Below are positions 9,100 to 18,512 of a DNA stretch of 64,000 nt, piece by piece. The DNA is from Blasia pusilla (taxonomy: Eukaryota > Marchantiophyta > Marchantiopsida > Blasiales). The stretch spans positions 5,456,001 through 5,520,000 of the forward strand of contig CM114275.1 of NCBI GenBank assembly GCA_050084515.1. The letters run 5' to 3'. The notes under the pieces were generated by a model. That model made no database searches. It was not told where the DNA came from and worked only from the letters and a program-made list of their open reading frames with translations. Within the stretch, counting starts at the first letter, position 1. Each line of letters opens with the position of its first letter. Made by a program: the position numbers and the translations under genes.

Positions 9100-9960
9100 A
9101 CCTCTATTTCTGAAACTGCTGATAAAGCACCTGCACCTCAAGTATATGTTCGTCAACGTATACTTCAAACACGGACTATTAAGCAAAATGAAAAATTAGA
9201 CAATCAGGCTCGCTCTCTGATTTGTTTACATTTGACAGGAGAACCTCTGGCTCTAACAGAACATCTTGATACAGCTCAAGAAGTATGGGTCTGTCTATGT
9301 CGTAATTATGATACTACAGGTTCATTTTCTGTACTACATTACAAGCGTCCACGTACAAGCTCACTGTTGAATCTTGCAGATCACCTCGAGATTTTCTGTC
9401 ACAACTCAAGATTATTGCAAATATTCTTGCATCCGCAGGATCTCCTGTTTCAGACACACATCTATTCACTTTTGCTACTAGCAAACTTCCTGCTGAGTAC
9501 AAATCTCTTGTTCACGTATTGATGCAGAAAGATAAACCTTCTTTTGACGATCTTCAAACTGGAGTACTATATGATTCTGAACTAGACAAGCCTTCCAAAT
9601 TTGAAAGTATACTAGTTTCCAATTCCCTTCATAATTCTACCAGGAAACGTCCATTTCAGTCTACATCTACTCAGTATCAAAGAAACACTCCTCAGAGGAA
9701 TGCCAAAGAGCCTTACTGTTACATTTGTAACGAGAAAGATCATATCTCAAGCAAATGTCCTAACAGAAAATTTCTCAAGAAATTTCGTGAGTATTGCAAA
9801 ACTCAATCAGAAGATACCTCATCTTTGTTAGTCAATACTTCACCCATCACTCAAGCATTAACATGCTCCACATCTGGGGAACGACAACCAGATGAACCAG
9901 TCTATCTGTTCATGATACAAAGACCCTCTACATCTACTTTCCAAACTTTGGATCCTTGAT
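9100..9960 (+). pseudogene. Copia-C gag, 3' part with zinc knuckle
   Basis: Resumes as SISETADKAPAPQVYVRQ, DNQARSLICLHLTGEPL, TAQEVWVCLCRNYDTTG; a frameshift falls in 9320-9520. The second frame (9519-9959) holds FDDLQTGVLYDSELDK and an intact CCHC knuckle CYICNEKDHISSKC (about 9717-9758). The frame ends next to the protease start. Confidence 0.85.
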
Positions 9961-10345
9961 TCTGGTTCAAATTCTCATGTTTGTTGTCAAAGAGAATTGT
10001 TCTCTAATTTCCTTCCTATTTCTCCAATTCTCATTCCTGGTTATAGCCAATGGCAAAATATATGCTACAGCTACTGGGAATGTTCAATTAAAGCTTTTTG
10101 TCAAAGGCTCTTTCGAATTACATACTCTGTCCAATGTCCTGTTTATCCCTACAGGACAGCACAATATTGTTTCTGTGAAGAAACGTGCTGAAAACTCTAT
10201 AGATACTCTTTTCTATTCTCACAATATGTCTTTTGAATTCATCAAACAAGGTCATTGTTTAGGTACAGGTTTTGCCAGGCATGGCCTGTATCTAATTGAA
10301 TGTCAATCTTGTACTCCACCAACAATTTTGCTAACCAGAAGTTCA
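9935..10345 (+). pseudogene. Copia-C protease
   Basis: The frame around 9945 reads LWILDSGSNSHVCCQREL: aspartic protease with an intact DSG motif. A frameshift follows, then LFVKGSFELHTLSNVLFIPT and QHNIVSVKKRAENS, the flap-side part of copia protease. Confidence 0.8.
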
Positions 10346-11466
10346 TCCAATCTCTGGCACAAACGTATGGGACACCTCAACAATCAGCATTTACTGCAAC
10401 TACATCAACAAAAGATGGTTCAAGGTCTAGATCGTATCAATGATCTGTACAAGCTGTGCTAAAGGCAAGCTCATCAGGTCACATATCACAGGAGATGGAC
10501 AAGATCTTCCTGTACAAAAAGCTCTAGATCTGATTCATAGTAATCTAGCAGGACCAATGAAGACACCCAGTATTGGAAACGCCTACTATTTCTGTACTTT
10601 TCTTGACCAATATACAAAGAAATCCTTTGTCTACATCCTTCACAAGAAGTCAGATGTCTTTCCTACATTCCAGAAGTTCAAAATCGGTTGAAAGAGAAAC
10701 TGGTCTCCAGATTCGCATTCTCAGAACAGATGGAGGTGGTGAATACAAAGACTCTTCTTTTCAAGTCTTTCTTCAAACTTCTGGTATTCTTCATCAACGC
10801 AAAGGAAGAGATTCTCCTATGCAGAATGGAACTGCTGAAAGACTCAACCACACACTATAGGAAAAGGCAAGATGTATGCTCATTCACATGCACCTTCCTA
10901 TATCATTTTGGGGAGAAGCAATTGTTACAGCTAACTATCTTCAGAACTTGAGTCCTACTCAAACTCTTTCAACAACACCTTCTGAAGCCTGGAGGGGTCT
11001 CAAACCTACTCTCACACATCTTCGAGTGTTCGGATGTCAAGCATTTGCTCTCATTGCAGCTGAGAGAAGAAGAAAGATGGATTCTACGGGTGAAGAATGT
11101 ATATTCCTTGGTTATCAGATTGGTTCTAGATGTTATAAACTTTTCAATCCCAATGCAAAACGTGTTTTTCTCAGCAAAGATGTTGTCTTCAATGAAGATA
11201 CTACTTTCTCCTTCTCTCCTGTTTTTCATTCTACTTATTCTCCATTTTTTTATTCTTTTCCAGTAGAAAACTCTGAACCAATAACTGTCCCTAAAGCAGT
11301 AAGAAAAACTACACTTCAGACAGATATTGAAATAGTGGGAGACCCCCAATCAGACACTATATCACAGACAAATCTTGAAATAGTGGGAGATCCTTCAAGA
11401 AAAACAGGTGCTATTGCTTTAGAGAAACCCATGGGACATCTGCCCACTTCTTTTCATCCTAGGTGA
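10346..11466 (+). pseudogene. Copia-C integrase
   Basis: Pre-integrase motif LWHKRMGHLNNQHLLQL; C-x2-C CTSCAKGKL; core with FCTFLDQYTKKSF, RILRTDGGGEYKDSSF and MQNGTAERLNHTL, so all three DDE residues are present. The C-terminal module has SFWGEAIVTANYLQN, VFGCQAFALI and CIFLGYQIGSRCYKLFNP. Broken by a stop near 10691, a TAG at 10858 and frame changes; ends at 11464. Confidence 0.9.
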
Positions 11467-11589
11467 TCATCACGAACATCTATACCAGTACATATTTATG
11501 ATGCTGCTTGCTCAAACATTCTTCTCTCTTCTTGTATCCAATCTGATTCAATCACTAGAACAGAAGCCCTCTCTAGACTAGATGCTCAT

Positions 11590-12390
11590 GAATGGCAAAC
11601 TGCTATGGAAGCTGAAATTGCCTCTCTTCATGAAAATAAAACCTGGATTCTTGTACCAAATCCTAAACAGCGCAAGTCATCCAAAGATACTGCCAATATA
11701 GTGTCTTGTAAATGGGTTTTCAAGATCAAACGGTCTTCGTCAGGAAGTATTCTGAAGTACAAGGCCACGCTTGTAGCCAAAGGCTATTCACAGAAAGAAG
11801 GAATTGATTACAAAGAAACATTTTCTCCTGCCATAAATATCACCGGATGCTGCTTTCCATTGCTGCTGTTCGCAACGCTGAACTACATCAAATGGACGTC
11901 AAGACTGCTTTTCTTCATGGTTATCTACAAGAAATCATATACATGCATCAACCTCCGGGTTTTGAGGTAACTGATCAAGGTCCACAGGTATGTCTTCTGA
12001 AGAAACCTCTTTATGGCTTGCAGCAATCCTCCCGAACTTGGTATCAAAAGATGGATGGATATTTAACCTCTGCAGGTTTTCTCAGAAGTACTTATGATCC
12101 TTGTTTGTATCACAAACGGTCTTCTACAGATCAATTACTCATAATTGCTGTATATGTAGATGATCTTACTATTCTAACTGATAATCTCATTCAGCTACAA
12201 CAATTCAAAACTCATGTTCAATCCATTTTTAAAATGGTTGACATGGGAGAGCTTCATCACTTGTTAGGACTTCAGGTGGTAAGAGACAGGGCACGTCACA
12301 AGATTTCTTTGCATCAACAAAGGTATATCTGTGAAAAACTTGTAGAATTCAGTATGAAAGATTGTCATACAGTTTCTACCCCTTCTGTAC
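11590..12390 (+). pseudogene. Copia-C reverse transcriptase
   Basis: ENKTWILVPNPKQRKSSKD, YKATLVAKGYSQKEGIDYK, ETFSPAINI then a frameshift near 11850, MDVKTAFLHGYLQEIIYMHQ, VCLLKKPLYGLQQSSRTWYQ, AVYVDDLTIL. The catalytic Asp of MDVKTAF and the YVDD (12153-12164) are intact. A single frameshift separates the two halves. The 334-codon frame 11847-12851 covers the rest of RT and most of RNase H. Confidence 0.9.
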
Positions 12391-13108
12391 CTGGGACAAC
12401 ATTGTCCAAGCCCACATCTGCTCCTACTAGTGATGATCTTGCTCGTTTTCAGCAATATCCATATGCCACGATAGTTGGAAGTCTTATGTATGCTTCAACC
12501 ATGACTCGCCCTGACATCTCTTTCAGTGTCGGCCAGTTATGTCAATACATGTCCAACTATTCCATTGAGCATTGGCAAGCTGCCACGCATGTGCTCAGGT
12601 ATTTGAAGGGAACTTCCAATATGGGTATCACCTTTGATGGTTCCACCCATGATTTTACCCTTCAGGTCTATGCAGATGCCAGTTTCGCTTCTTCTAAAGA
12701 TGATAGAAAATCTATTTCAGGATTTGTTGTTATCATGGCAGGAGGTGCAGTACATTGGGCCTCAAGGAAGCAGACAGTTACTGCACAGTCTACTACAGAA
12801 GCTGAATATATAGCCCTCAATGAGGCCACCAACGAAATACTTCGGATTTGACATTTACTTGCTGAAATTGGTTTTCCGTAGCAAACTCCAAAAATTCCTA
12901 ACGAAGACAATCAAGCTGCAATTCAACTAATAAATAATTTTTGTTCCAATTCCAAAATCCGACATTTGGAACTAAAATTCTTCATCATATCAGAACACAT
13001 TCAACAACAAAATATTCGACTACAAGAATGTAGATCCTCAGTTCAGGCTGCTGATGTTCTAACTAAAAGTCTATCTAAAGACCAACATTATTTTTACTCC
13101 AAATATTA
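12391..13108 (+). pseudogene. Copia-C RNase H
   Basis: GSLMYASTMTRPDISFSVGQ, HWQAATHVLRYLKGTSNMG, YADASFASSKDDRKSISGF, HWASRKQTVTAQSTTEAEY; stop at 12849. The remainder continues in decayed form (NEDNQAAIQLINN, KIRHLELKFF, AADVLTKSLSKDQ) to 13106. Key RNase H acidic residues are present. Confidence 0.9.
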
Positions 13109-13201
13109 GGATGTAGAAAATGCAACTGAGTGGGAGATACCACACTTTTCGAGTAGACAGCTGCATGTTTTTCCAGCTAAATCATTCTAGCTCAGTGGGA
13201 G

Positions 13202-13577
13202 TGTTAGATAAATACATTTTAGATAAAGGTATCAGGCTTAAACTAAATGTGTTAAAGGAAATATCTAAATGCTGCTACTCTTAGTGGTCCTTCATCTAAC
13301 TAAGACACTTGGCCACTTGACTAAAAGAGCCACTTGGCCACTTGGCACTGTATCTCACGTCCTAGCTTTAGTGATTCCCCACCTAGTCACTTAAGTCACT
13401 TGGCTAAAAGAGGCGCCGTAAAACTAGCAGACTATCTTGTCTCTAGCCACCATCCAGACTAATATATAGTTTGGGGCTTGGATGAGCATAGTCTACCAAG
13501 TTCTCCATAAAGTTTATTCGCAGCTTTGCCATCGTATCATTGCCATTGTATCATACATTTCTCATATATTTCTAACA
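13202..13577 (+). repeat. Copia-C 3' LTR
   Basis: 376 bp from TGTTAG to CTAACA, directly after polypurine tract CAGTGGGAG. Contains short repeats of CACTTGGCCACTTG and a TATA-like ATATATAG near 13462. Its right edge abuts copia-B pol at 13578. Confidence 0.9.
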
Positions 13578-14070
13578 AATAGTTGCAATGTAGCTGGACA
13601 GAAGTTATCTTCGGATGATTGTCCAGAATTTGAAGAAGACAATGCAGATATGGTTGGCCTGTGATATCAGAGTGCTGTGGGAAGTCTGATGTGGGCTACT
13701 ATCTGCACTCGCTCTGACCTGGCATTTGTAGTAAGCAGCATAGCTCGTTTTATGCACAATCCAGGAAGGATTCATTGGACAGCAGTGAACAGGATGATGA
13801 GATACCTCAAAGGAACTGCTGAAGTTGGAATCAAGTATCACAGATCAAAGGAAAGGAAGGTATGATTCTTCATGGTTATTCTGATGCAGACTGGGCTGGA
13901 GAGCTTGATTCCAGGAAATCCACTTCAGGGAGTTGTTTTCTACTCAGCAATGCCAGTATCAGCTGGAATTCAAAGTTACAAAGTACTGTTGCTTTGTCAA
14001 GTACTGAAGCTGAGTATGCTGGACTTTCAAAGGCAGTAGCTGAAGCTGTGGTTGAAGAAGCTGCTGAGTA
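13578..14070 (+). pseudogene. Copia-B pol continuation and RNase H
   Basis: Resumes copia-B: SCNVAGQKLSSDDCPEFEED, a stop at 13662, SAVGSLMWATICTRSDLAF, HWTAVNRMMRYLKGTAEVG, frameshift, GYSDADWAGELDSRKSTSG, STVALSSTEAEYAGLSKA. The RNase H acidic residues (YSDADW, STEAEY) are intact. The orientation and homology prove it is the severed end of the element at 4.6-7.2 kb. Confidence 0.9.
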
Positions 14071-14324
14071 ATGTCAGTTTTGCTCAGGAATCACCAGTAA
14101 TTCAGTGTGATAATCACAGTGCTATAGCTCTGTTGAGGGCAAAAAGGTTTCATGATAGAATGAAACATGTCAAAATACATCATCATTTTGTACGCAACAA
14201 GGTGACCGATGGAGAAATCCAAGAGAAGTATTGTCCAACAGAAGAGGTGGTGGCGGACACTTTTACAAAGGTGCTTCCAGGACCCAAGCATCATCAACAT
14301 TGTTTGAGTTCGGGACTTGATTAA
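14052..14324 (+). pseudogene. Copia-B RNase H C-terminus
   Basis: KKLLSNVSFAQESPVIQCDN, HSAIALLRAKRFHDRMKHVK, IHHHFVRNKVTDGEIQ, VVADTFTKVLPG: the characteristic copia RNase H tail (CDNxSAI, KHI-type helix, VADxxTK). It stops at 14322, just before the polypurine tract and LTR. Confidence 0.9.
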
Positions 14325-14349
14325 TAAGAACTGAGTCATTAAGTGGGAG

Positions 14350-14864
14350 TGTTAGAAGTTCAGGTGTGAACATGACTTTTGTAGTGACTAGTTCATTATT
14401 ATCTATAGCAGTATGAACCATTCAGAGAATAGGTTCATAGAAAGGCAGGTCATTCCCCAACAATCCACAGGTTGTAGGAAGAGACCAATAGGTTTCTCTA
14501 GGATCCATTACGGGAGCAACTCACTCTTCTGTAGATGGATCCAGATCTGTTGGTGGTTGGCCAATCAAGGGACAGGATTGTTGTGACATGGATATGTCAT
14601 TTAATCCTGTGGTGTAAACTAAGTGTCTGATCAGTGACTAAGAGACGTAGCTCTTATAGAAGAGTTATGACTGTTGGTGAATCGATATGATCCACAGCTT
14701 AGCCTCTTGTGGTTAGGACTTATGTTTAGTTTTTGCCTGTAAGGAGAACAGTCTCCTATCAATATTGAAATCAGAGGAACATTGCGTCATCTCCTCTGTG
14801 CTCTGTGTATGATGGTGTTCTTTATCCCGCATCTTCACTGTGCGAATGATAGTGAATTCTTACA
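14350..14864 (+). repeat. Copia-B 3' LTR
   Basis: Starts with TGTTAG immediately after the polypurine tract GTGGGAG and appears to end with CTTACA at 14864, about 515 bp. A second, partial copy of its first ~160 bp is at 15783-15942. The end is inferred from where the next copia coding sequence begins. Confidence 0.75.
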
Positions 14865-15300
14865 GGTATGGTGGCAGATATTCTCACCAAAGGTGTAACT
14901 AGGGAGAAACATATGTTTCATAGAGATACTATCAATGGAGGTGTCACTGAGTGGGAGTGTAAGATATCAGCACATAGCTGATTACCAGCGACCTTCCCCT
15001 ATTGATACCACGCCTGGCAGGTATAATAGGACAGGCAGGTCATTCTTGTGACTCACCTCTAATGTGTCAGTGAACAGATGTCACTTGTCAGTGACTCAGC
15101 ATTCTTGGACGTGACTTGCATTTAGTTTAGTTAGGACACGTTTTCTGTTGTAGGAAGGGCACAATAGAGGGCCCTGTGTATTTAAAGACCTACTATGATC
15201 AGCTCTTTGCTGCAGATCACTTTCCGTATAGATGCGTGCTGTTGTATTGCCTTGCTTACTATTTCTCTGCAATTAAAGGTCAGTGTAGAGTGCTCTGAAT
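14865..15300 (+). mobile_element. 3' end of another copia (copia-D): RNase H tail and LTR
   Basis: 14865-14958 encodes MVADILTKGVTREKHMFHRD, a copia RNase H terminus, followed by the polypurine tract GAGTGGGAG. An LTR then starts with TGTAAG at 14959. The LTR contains a TATA box (GTATTTAAAG near 15178) and is followed by LINE sequence from about 15310. The LTR 3' end is not defined. Confidence 0.65.
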
Positions 15301-15309
15301 GTTCAACAA

Positions 15310-15782
15310 GTAGATGATGAGGTTGAGTTGGGCAACCCTCTACAAATGCTTCTCCCTGCATCAAACAATCAAACAACTTGTAAAACATAAAACACGCGGT
15401 AGTCATGAGGTATTGAAGAATGGCGACGCTGGTATGGCTCATTCTCTAGTGAGTCTCTTGAACCTGGTCTGGTGGGCAGAATTCATTCTACAAAGGTGGC
15501 GGATGAGACTCATCGTGAACCTGTTCAAGAAGGGTGAGCAAGGACACCTTGGAAACTACAGGGGTATTACAATATTGAGTGTAGTTGGGAATGTTCTCTG
15601 CTGTATACTTAACAATAGGATCTTTGTGTACCTTGTGGATAATTTTTTCATCGAGCAAGGCCAAGGTCAGGCTGGATTCTGGCAAGTCAAGGATGCATGA
15701 ATCACATCTTCATTATGATTACCAACCTAGGAAAAAAGAAAGGAAACAAACCTACTGCTTCTTCCATTCTACACCTGATGCT
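15310..15782 (+). pseudogene. LINE RT fragment, same family as the 17.8-21.8 kb LINE
   Basis: Encodes a mutated copy of LINE residues about 637-768 in + orientation: GDAGMAHSLVSLLNLVWWAE, QRWRMRLIVNLFKKGEQG, NYRGITILSVVGNVL, NNRIFVYLVDN, GQAGFWQVKDA, ending with a KKERKQTYCF-like match. Truncated at both ends. It joins a copia LTR start (TGTTAG, 15783) without spacer. Confidence 0.85.
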
Positions 15783-15942
15783 TGTTAGAAGTTCATGTGT
15801 GAACATTGCTTTTGTAATGACTAGTTCATTATTTTCTATAACAGTGTGAACCATTTAAAGAATGGGTTGATAGAGAGGCAGATAGTTCCTGAACTATCCA
15901 CAGGTTGTGGGATGAGACGTTTCTCTAGGATCCATCACAGAC
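15783..15942 (+). repeat. Partial LTR of copia-B family
   Basis: TGTTAGAAGTTCATGTGTGAAC and the following ~150 bp match the first part of the copia-B LTR at 14350, ending about GGATCCATCACAG. It then continues directly into copia coding sequence, so the rest of the LTR and gag is deleted. Confidence 0.8.
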
Positions 15943-16740
15943 GATGTTTCAATTGACATTAGATATAATGGAAGCAGGAGGTCAATGATATTGAGTAGTG
16001 CCCTGTACATACCTGAATCGGGCTTCAACTCGATATCAGTCAACAAATCGCACAGGCAAGGCTGGTATTTCTGGAGGGGAGGGTGTCAAAAGCAATGATA
16101 GGACTTCTGTGTTGGCTATTGTAGACATGGCAGTTGAGTACTTACCAGGAGTATGAACGTCTAGAAACAAATCACGCTTGATGAGTGGACACCAAGAATC
16201 TGATCTGCAGCTATGGAAGCTATGGCACAAGAGGCTAAGGCACCTAGGTCTCCAAATTGTGTGCTGCCTACAGAAGATGGTGAATGGATTCGAGCTCAAA
16301 TTCGAATTCTTCTGTGAGAGTTGCGTCAATGGCAAACAACATTAGCAAGCCGTGCCATAGAAATCTGCAACAAAGGCTGATCACAAACTCAACCTATTTC
16401 ACTCTGATATATGTGGACCAGTATGTGTACATTCTTTAGGAGGAGCTAAATATTTTATCACTTTTACAGATGACAAAGCAAAAAAGTTTCTTGTATGTTA
16501 TGAGCTTGGTACTACAGTCAGAGTGGTGAGAACTGATGGTGGAGGAGAAAACTCAGGAAAAGAGTTCAAGGCTTATCTTCAAGAAAAGGGGATCAAAAGT
16601 CAGATGACAGCAAGGGATAGTGCAGAACAAAATGGTCTTGTTGAAAGACTCAATAGAACTCTGCTGGAGAAGACAAGATGTATGCTTCATGAAGCCCGAC
16701 TTGAAAAGAAGCATTCGCCTGAGGCAATTAGCTAAGCCAA
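15943..16740 (+). pseudogene. Copia pre-integrase/integrase relic
   Basis: SALYIPESGFNSISVNKS (protease end), LWHKRLRHLGLQIVC, CESCVNGK, FHSDICGPVCVHSLGGAKYF, ITFTDDKAKKF, VVRTDGGGENSGKEF, SAEQNGLVERLNRTLLEKTR. The DDE residues can be read across frames. Ends at 16735 inside the integrase; downstream RT is absent. Confidence 0.85.
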
Positions 16741-16754
16741 CCATCGTCACAACA

Positions 16755-16982
16755 TTACTCCCACCACTGTCGTGCACAGCAAAAATAGGAAGTAAATTGA
16801 TCTTTAAGGTCAAGAAGGTCCAAAAGGAGTTTGGACAAGTAATTTAAAATAGAACCATGCATCGCACGGGCACCAACTAGAATGTATGCATCAATGAAAG
16901 TCTCCTTGACCACGGCTACCAATCTCTGCACACCTTCAGAATTGTTGCCAGTTTCTGAGCCCTGGAACAATGGTGAAAGCAC
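16755..16982 (-). other. Unassigned open frame
   Basis: Seventy-five codons with a helical, non-repetitive composition (GVQRLVAVVKETFIDAYILV, then SILNYLSKLLLDLLDLKD). It does not look like any retroelement domain I recognise and may be an exon fragment of a host gene. No splice context was established. Confidence 0.25.
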
Positions 16983-17535
16983 ATCATATGTTGAGTTAAA
17001 ATAACTCAGAATCCGACAAAGTCAGTTCAAGGTCAAGCTGCAGCAATGAAATCTATGGAACCACCAATTTCAACTACACCACCATAAAAGCATGAAATGG
17101 TGGTGTATTTCTATCACCAGAATTTGACACTTCCAACCTTCGCCACCATCTCCTCCTCTGTTGCCTCCAACAGAGTTCCTCAATCGGTTACACTGATCAC
17201 ATCGTCTCCATTCAGACAAAGGAAATGGTTACTTGAAATCTTTCCTCATGTTTGATTTCAACATGCCCTTTACATCCATCACAAGCTCAACTTGTGATGT
17301 GTTGTTCGCGCAGTTACGAGAATGTTTCCTGCCCATCAATGATCGTCTAGAAGCCTCCAATTGTTGTGCAGTAGTTCTCGCGCTTCACCCGCTTACAAGA
17401 ATGTTTGGTCACTATGAATCTCTGCAGGTAGGCATGTTCTGGTGTTCGAGTTTCTCCCAGGAAATTTCTTCGACCGGCTTCATTGGCAAGGATGTAGCAG
17501 AGATATAGAAAAGAAATCATGTTCAAAAGAGAGAA
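16983..17535. other. Unassigned spacer
   Basis: No recognisable coding, repeat or RNA feature. Contains a local near-palindrome around 17072-17112 (CACCACCATAAAAGCATGAAATGGTGGTG). Confidence 0.3.
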
Positions 17536-17539
17536 CTAA

Positions 17540-17725
17540 GGAATGGGAATATTTGTGTTTCAGATGTGGAGTGAAAAAGTCTCAGGCAGCCTCTCTTGGA
17601 ATCCGTCTTCGAGAAGGGGATTCAATCTTCTTTGGGACTGTGAGTTGCGCTCCTCCCTACAGTCGCAAGAGTTGCCACCTCCACAGGGGCAGATCTTCCA
17701 GAGGCGGATCCGATTTTTCTTCGAC
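17540..17725 (+). repeat. Dispersed repeat family, copy 1
   Basis: Matches 25200-25394 in inverted orientation over about 190 bp (shared blocks: ATATTTGTGTTTCAGATGTG, AATC-ATCTTCGAGAA, GTGAGTTGCG, AGAGGCGGATCC). Both copies encode a similar peptide pattern (FRC or FQM followed by SLG-type and GIHLRERES-type blocks). Unknown family. Confidence 0.75.
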
Positions 17726-17749
17726 TCGAACCTTCGTCCCCCCTAGGGC

Positions 17750-17901
17750 GAGAGACTGTACTCATTAAGTAGTGCCTGTCGTAGCCTTGCGACCATAGAC
17801 CCCGCGCCCTGGTTGGACGGTGCTTGAGAGACTGTACTCATTAAGTAGTGCCTGTCGTAGCCTTGCGATCATAGACCCCGCGCCCTGGTTGGACAGTGCT
17901 T
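17750..17901 (-). repeat. 76-bp tandem duplication in LINE 3' region
   Basis: Two adjacent copies, 17750-17825 and 17826-17901, differing at two visible positions (GACC/GATC and GACGG/GACAG). They are immediately downstream of the LINE C-terminal frame on the - strand, so they belong to its 3' UTR. Confidence 0.9.
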
Positions 17902-18512
17902 GAGACTGGGATGGGTGTAGAGAGAGAAGCAAGTGAAGAAGGTACCATATGAGAGGAGGGAGACACTCTCATATAGTGTGAGTGCTGACCAAACAACGTG
18001 TTTGTGCGGAGCTTCCAAGTGTCAACCAAGAAGCTCTTCACCACACCATCTACTTTACCTGATTGGGATCCCCAATAGACATTACTTACCAGTGCAGCAG
18101 CTTTGGGCAATGAATCAAGGCTACTGAATGTGTTGAACAATTCTGGTGCTACCAGCTTAGCAATATCAGCATATGCTCTTGCTCTGTGTGTTGTGAATTT
18201 TGCGCAGGAGACCAAGTAATGACTAGAGGTTTCGTCCCCATCGTCACACAAGGCGCAAGAGTTTAGTTGTGTTCCCATCCTGCTTTTCTTATGGTTCAAG
18301 GGGATTGCCCCCGTCCTGAACTTGAACTTGAGCCGGGTTCCCAAGCAAGGGGTTCCCCCATAAATAGTTCTTCAGTTCTGCCTCTCTGGATATACCGTCA
18401 AAAAGAGAGGTCAGACATTTTCATGGCTTCCTCCGTGCTGTTCTGCTGTGAGCGTTTGCCCACTGCTTTGGTTATAGTATCCACGAATGCTTTCTCATCT
18501 TGCTCCCACAGT
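17841..18512 (-). pseudogene. LINE ORF2 C-terminus, zinc-binding domain (frameshifted)
   Basis: Downstream of the ORF2 stop another frame continues AGPELWEQDEKAFVDTITK to about 18300. The frame 18344-17841 then gives RLKFKFRTGAIPLNHKKSR, CALCDDGDETSSHYLVSC (C-x2-C-x8-H-x4-C zinc finger of the plant LINE RT C-terminus) and a helical tail. Two frameshifts separate it from ORF2, so this copy is slightly decayed. Confidence 0.8.

Larger units (their letters stand above)
7217..13577 (+). mobile_element. Ty1-copia element C nested in copia-B
   Basis: Contains a 5' LTR remnant, PBS, gag, protease, integrase, RT, RNase H, polypurine tract (CAGTGGGAG, ending 13201) and a 3' LTR of 376 bp (13202-13577, TGTTAG...CTAACA). 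The 5' LTR is reduced to its last ~34 bp (7217-7250), nearly identical to 13544-13577. gag is interrupted by the segment 7471-9099. ORFs are less decayed than in copia-B, consistent with a later insertion. Confidence 0.9.
4600..14864 (+). mobile_element. Ty1-copia element B, split by nested copia-C
   Basis: Coding order gag, protease, (integrase missing), RT is at 4630-7216. The element resumes at 13578 with the rest of pol, RNase H, a polypurine tract (GTGGGAG at 14343-14349) and a 3' LTR from 14350. Copia-C (7217-13577) sits between them: the RT/RNase H reading broken off near 7216 (QRRYISGILRGF) continues at 13581 (SCNVAGQKLSSDD). No 5' LTR was found upstream of 4600, so the element is truncated as well as interrupted. 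Confidence 0.85.

Noticed and set aside
7434-9136. 37-bp direct repeat as a target-site duplication
   Set aside because: Much longer than any plant transposon target duplication; better explained by repair-associated duplication of gag sequence.
8984-9199. Basic ORF MYDFGRMRRKKQRRNEDVPR
   Set aside because: Crosses the boundary between the foreign segment and copia gag, so it cannot be an original gene.
16755-16982. Host nuclear-transport-like exon
   Set aside because: Composition is suggestive but no motif or splice structure supports a family; listed only as an unassigned frame.
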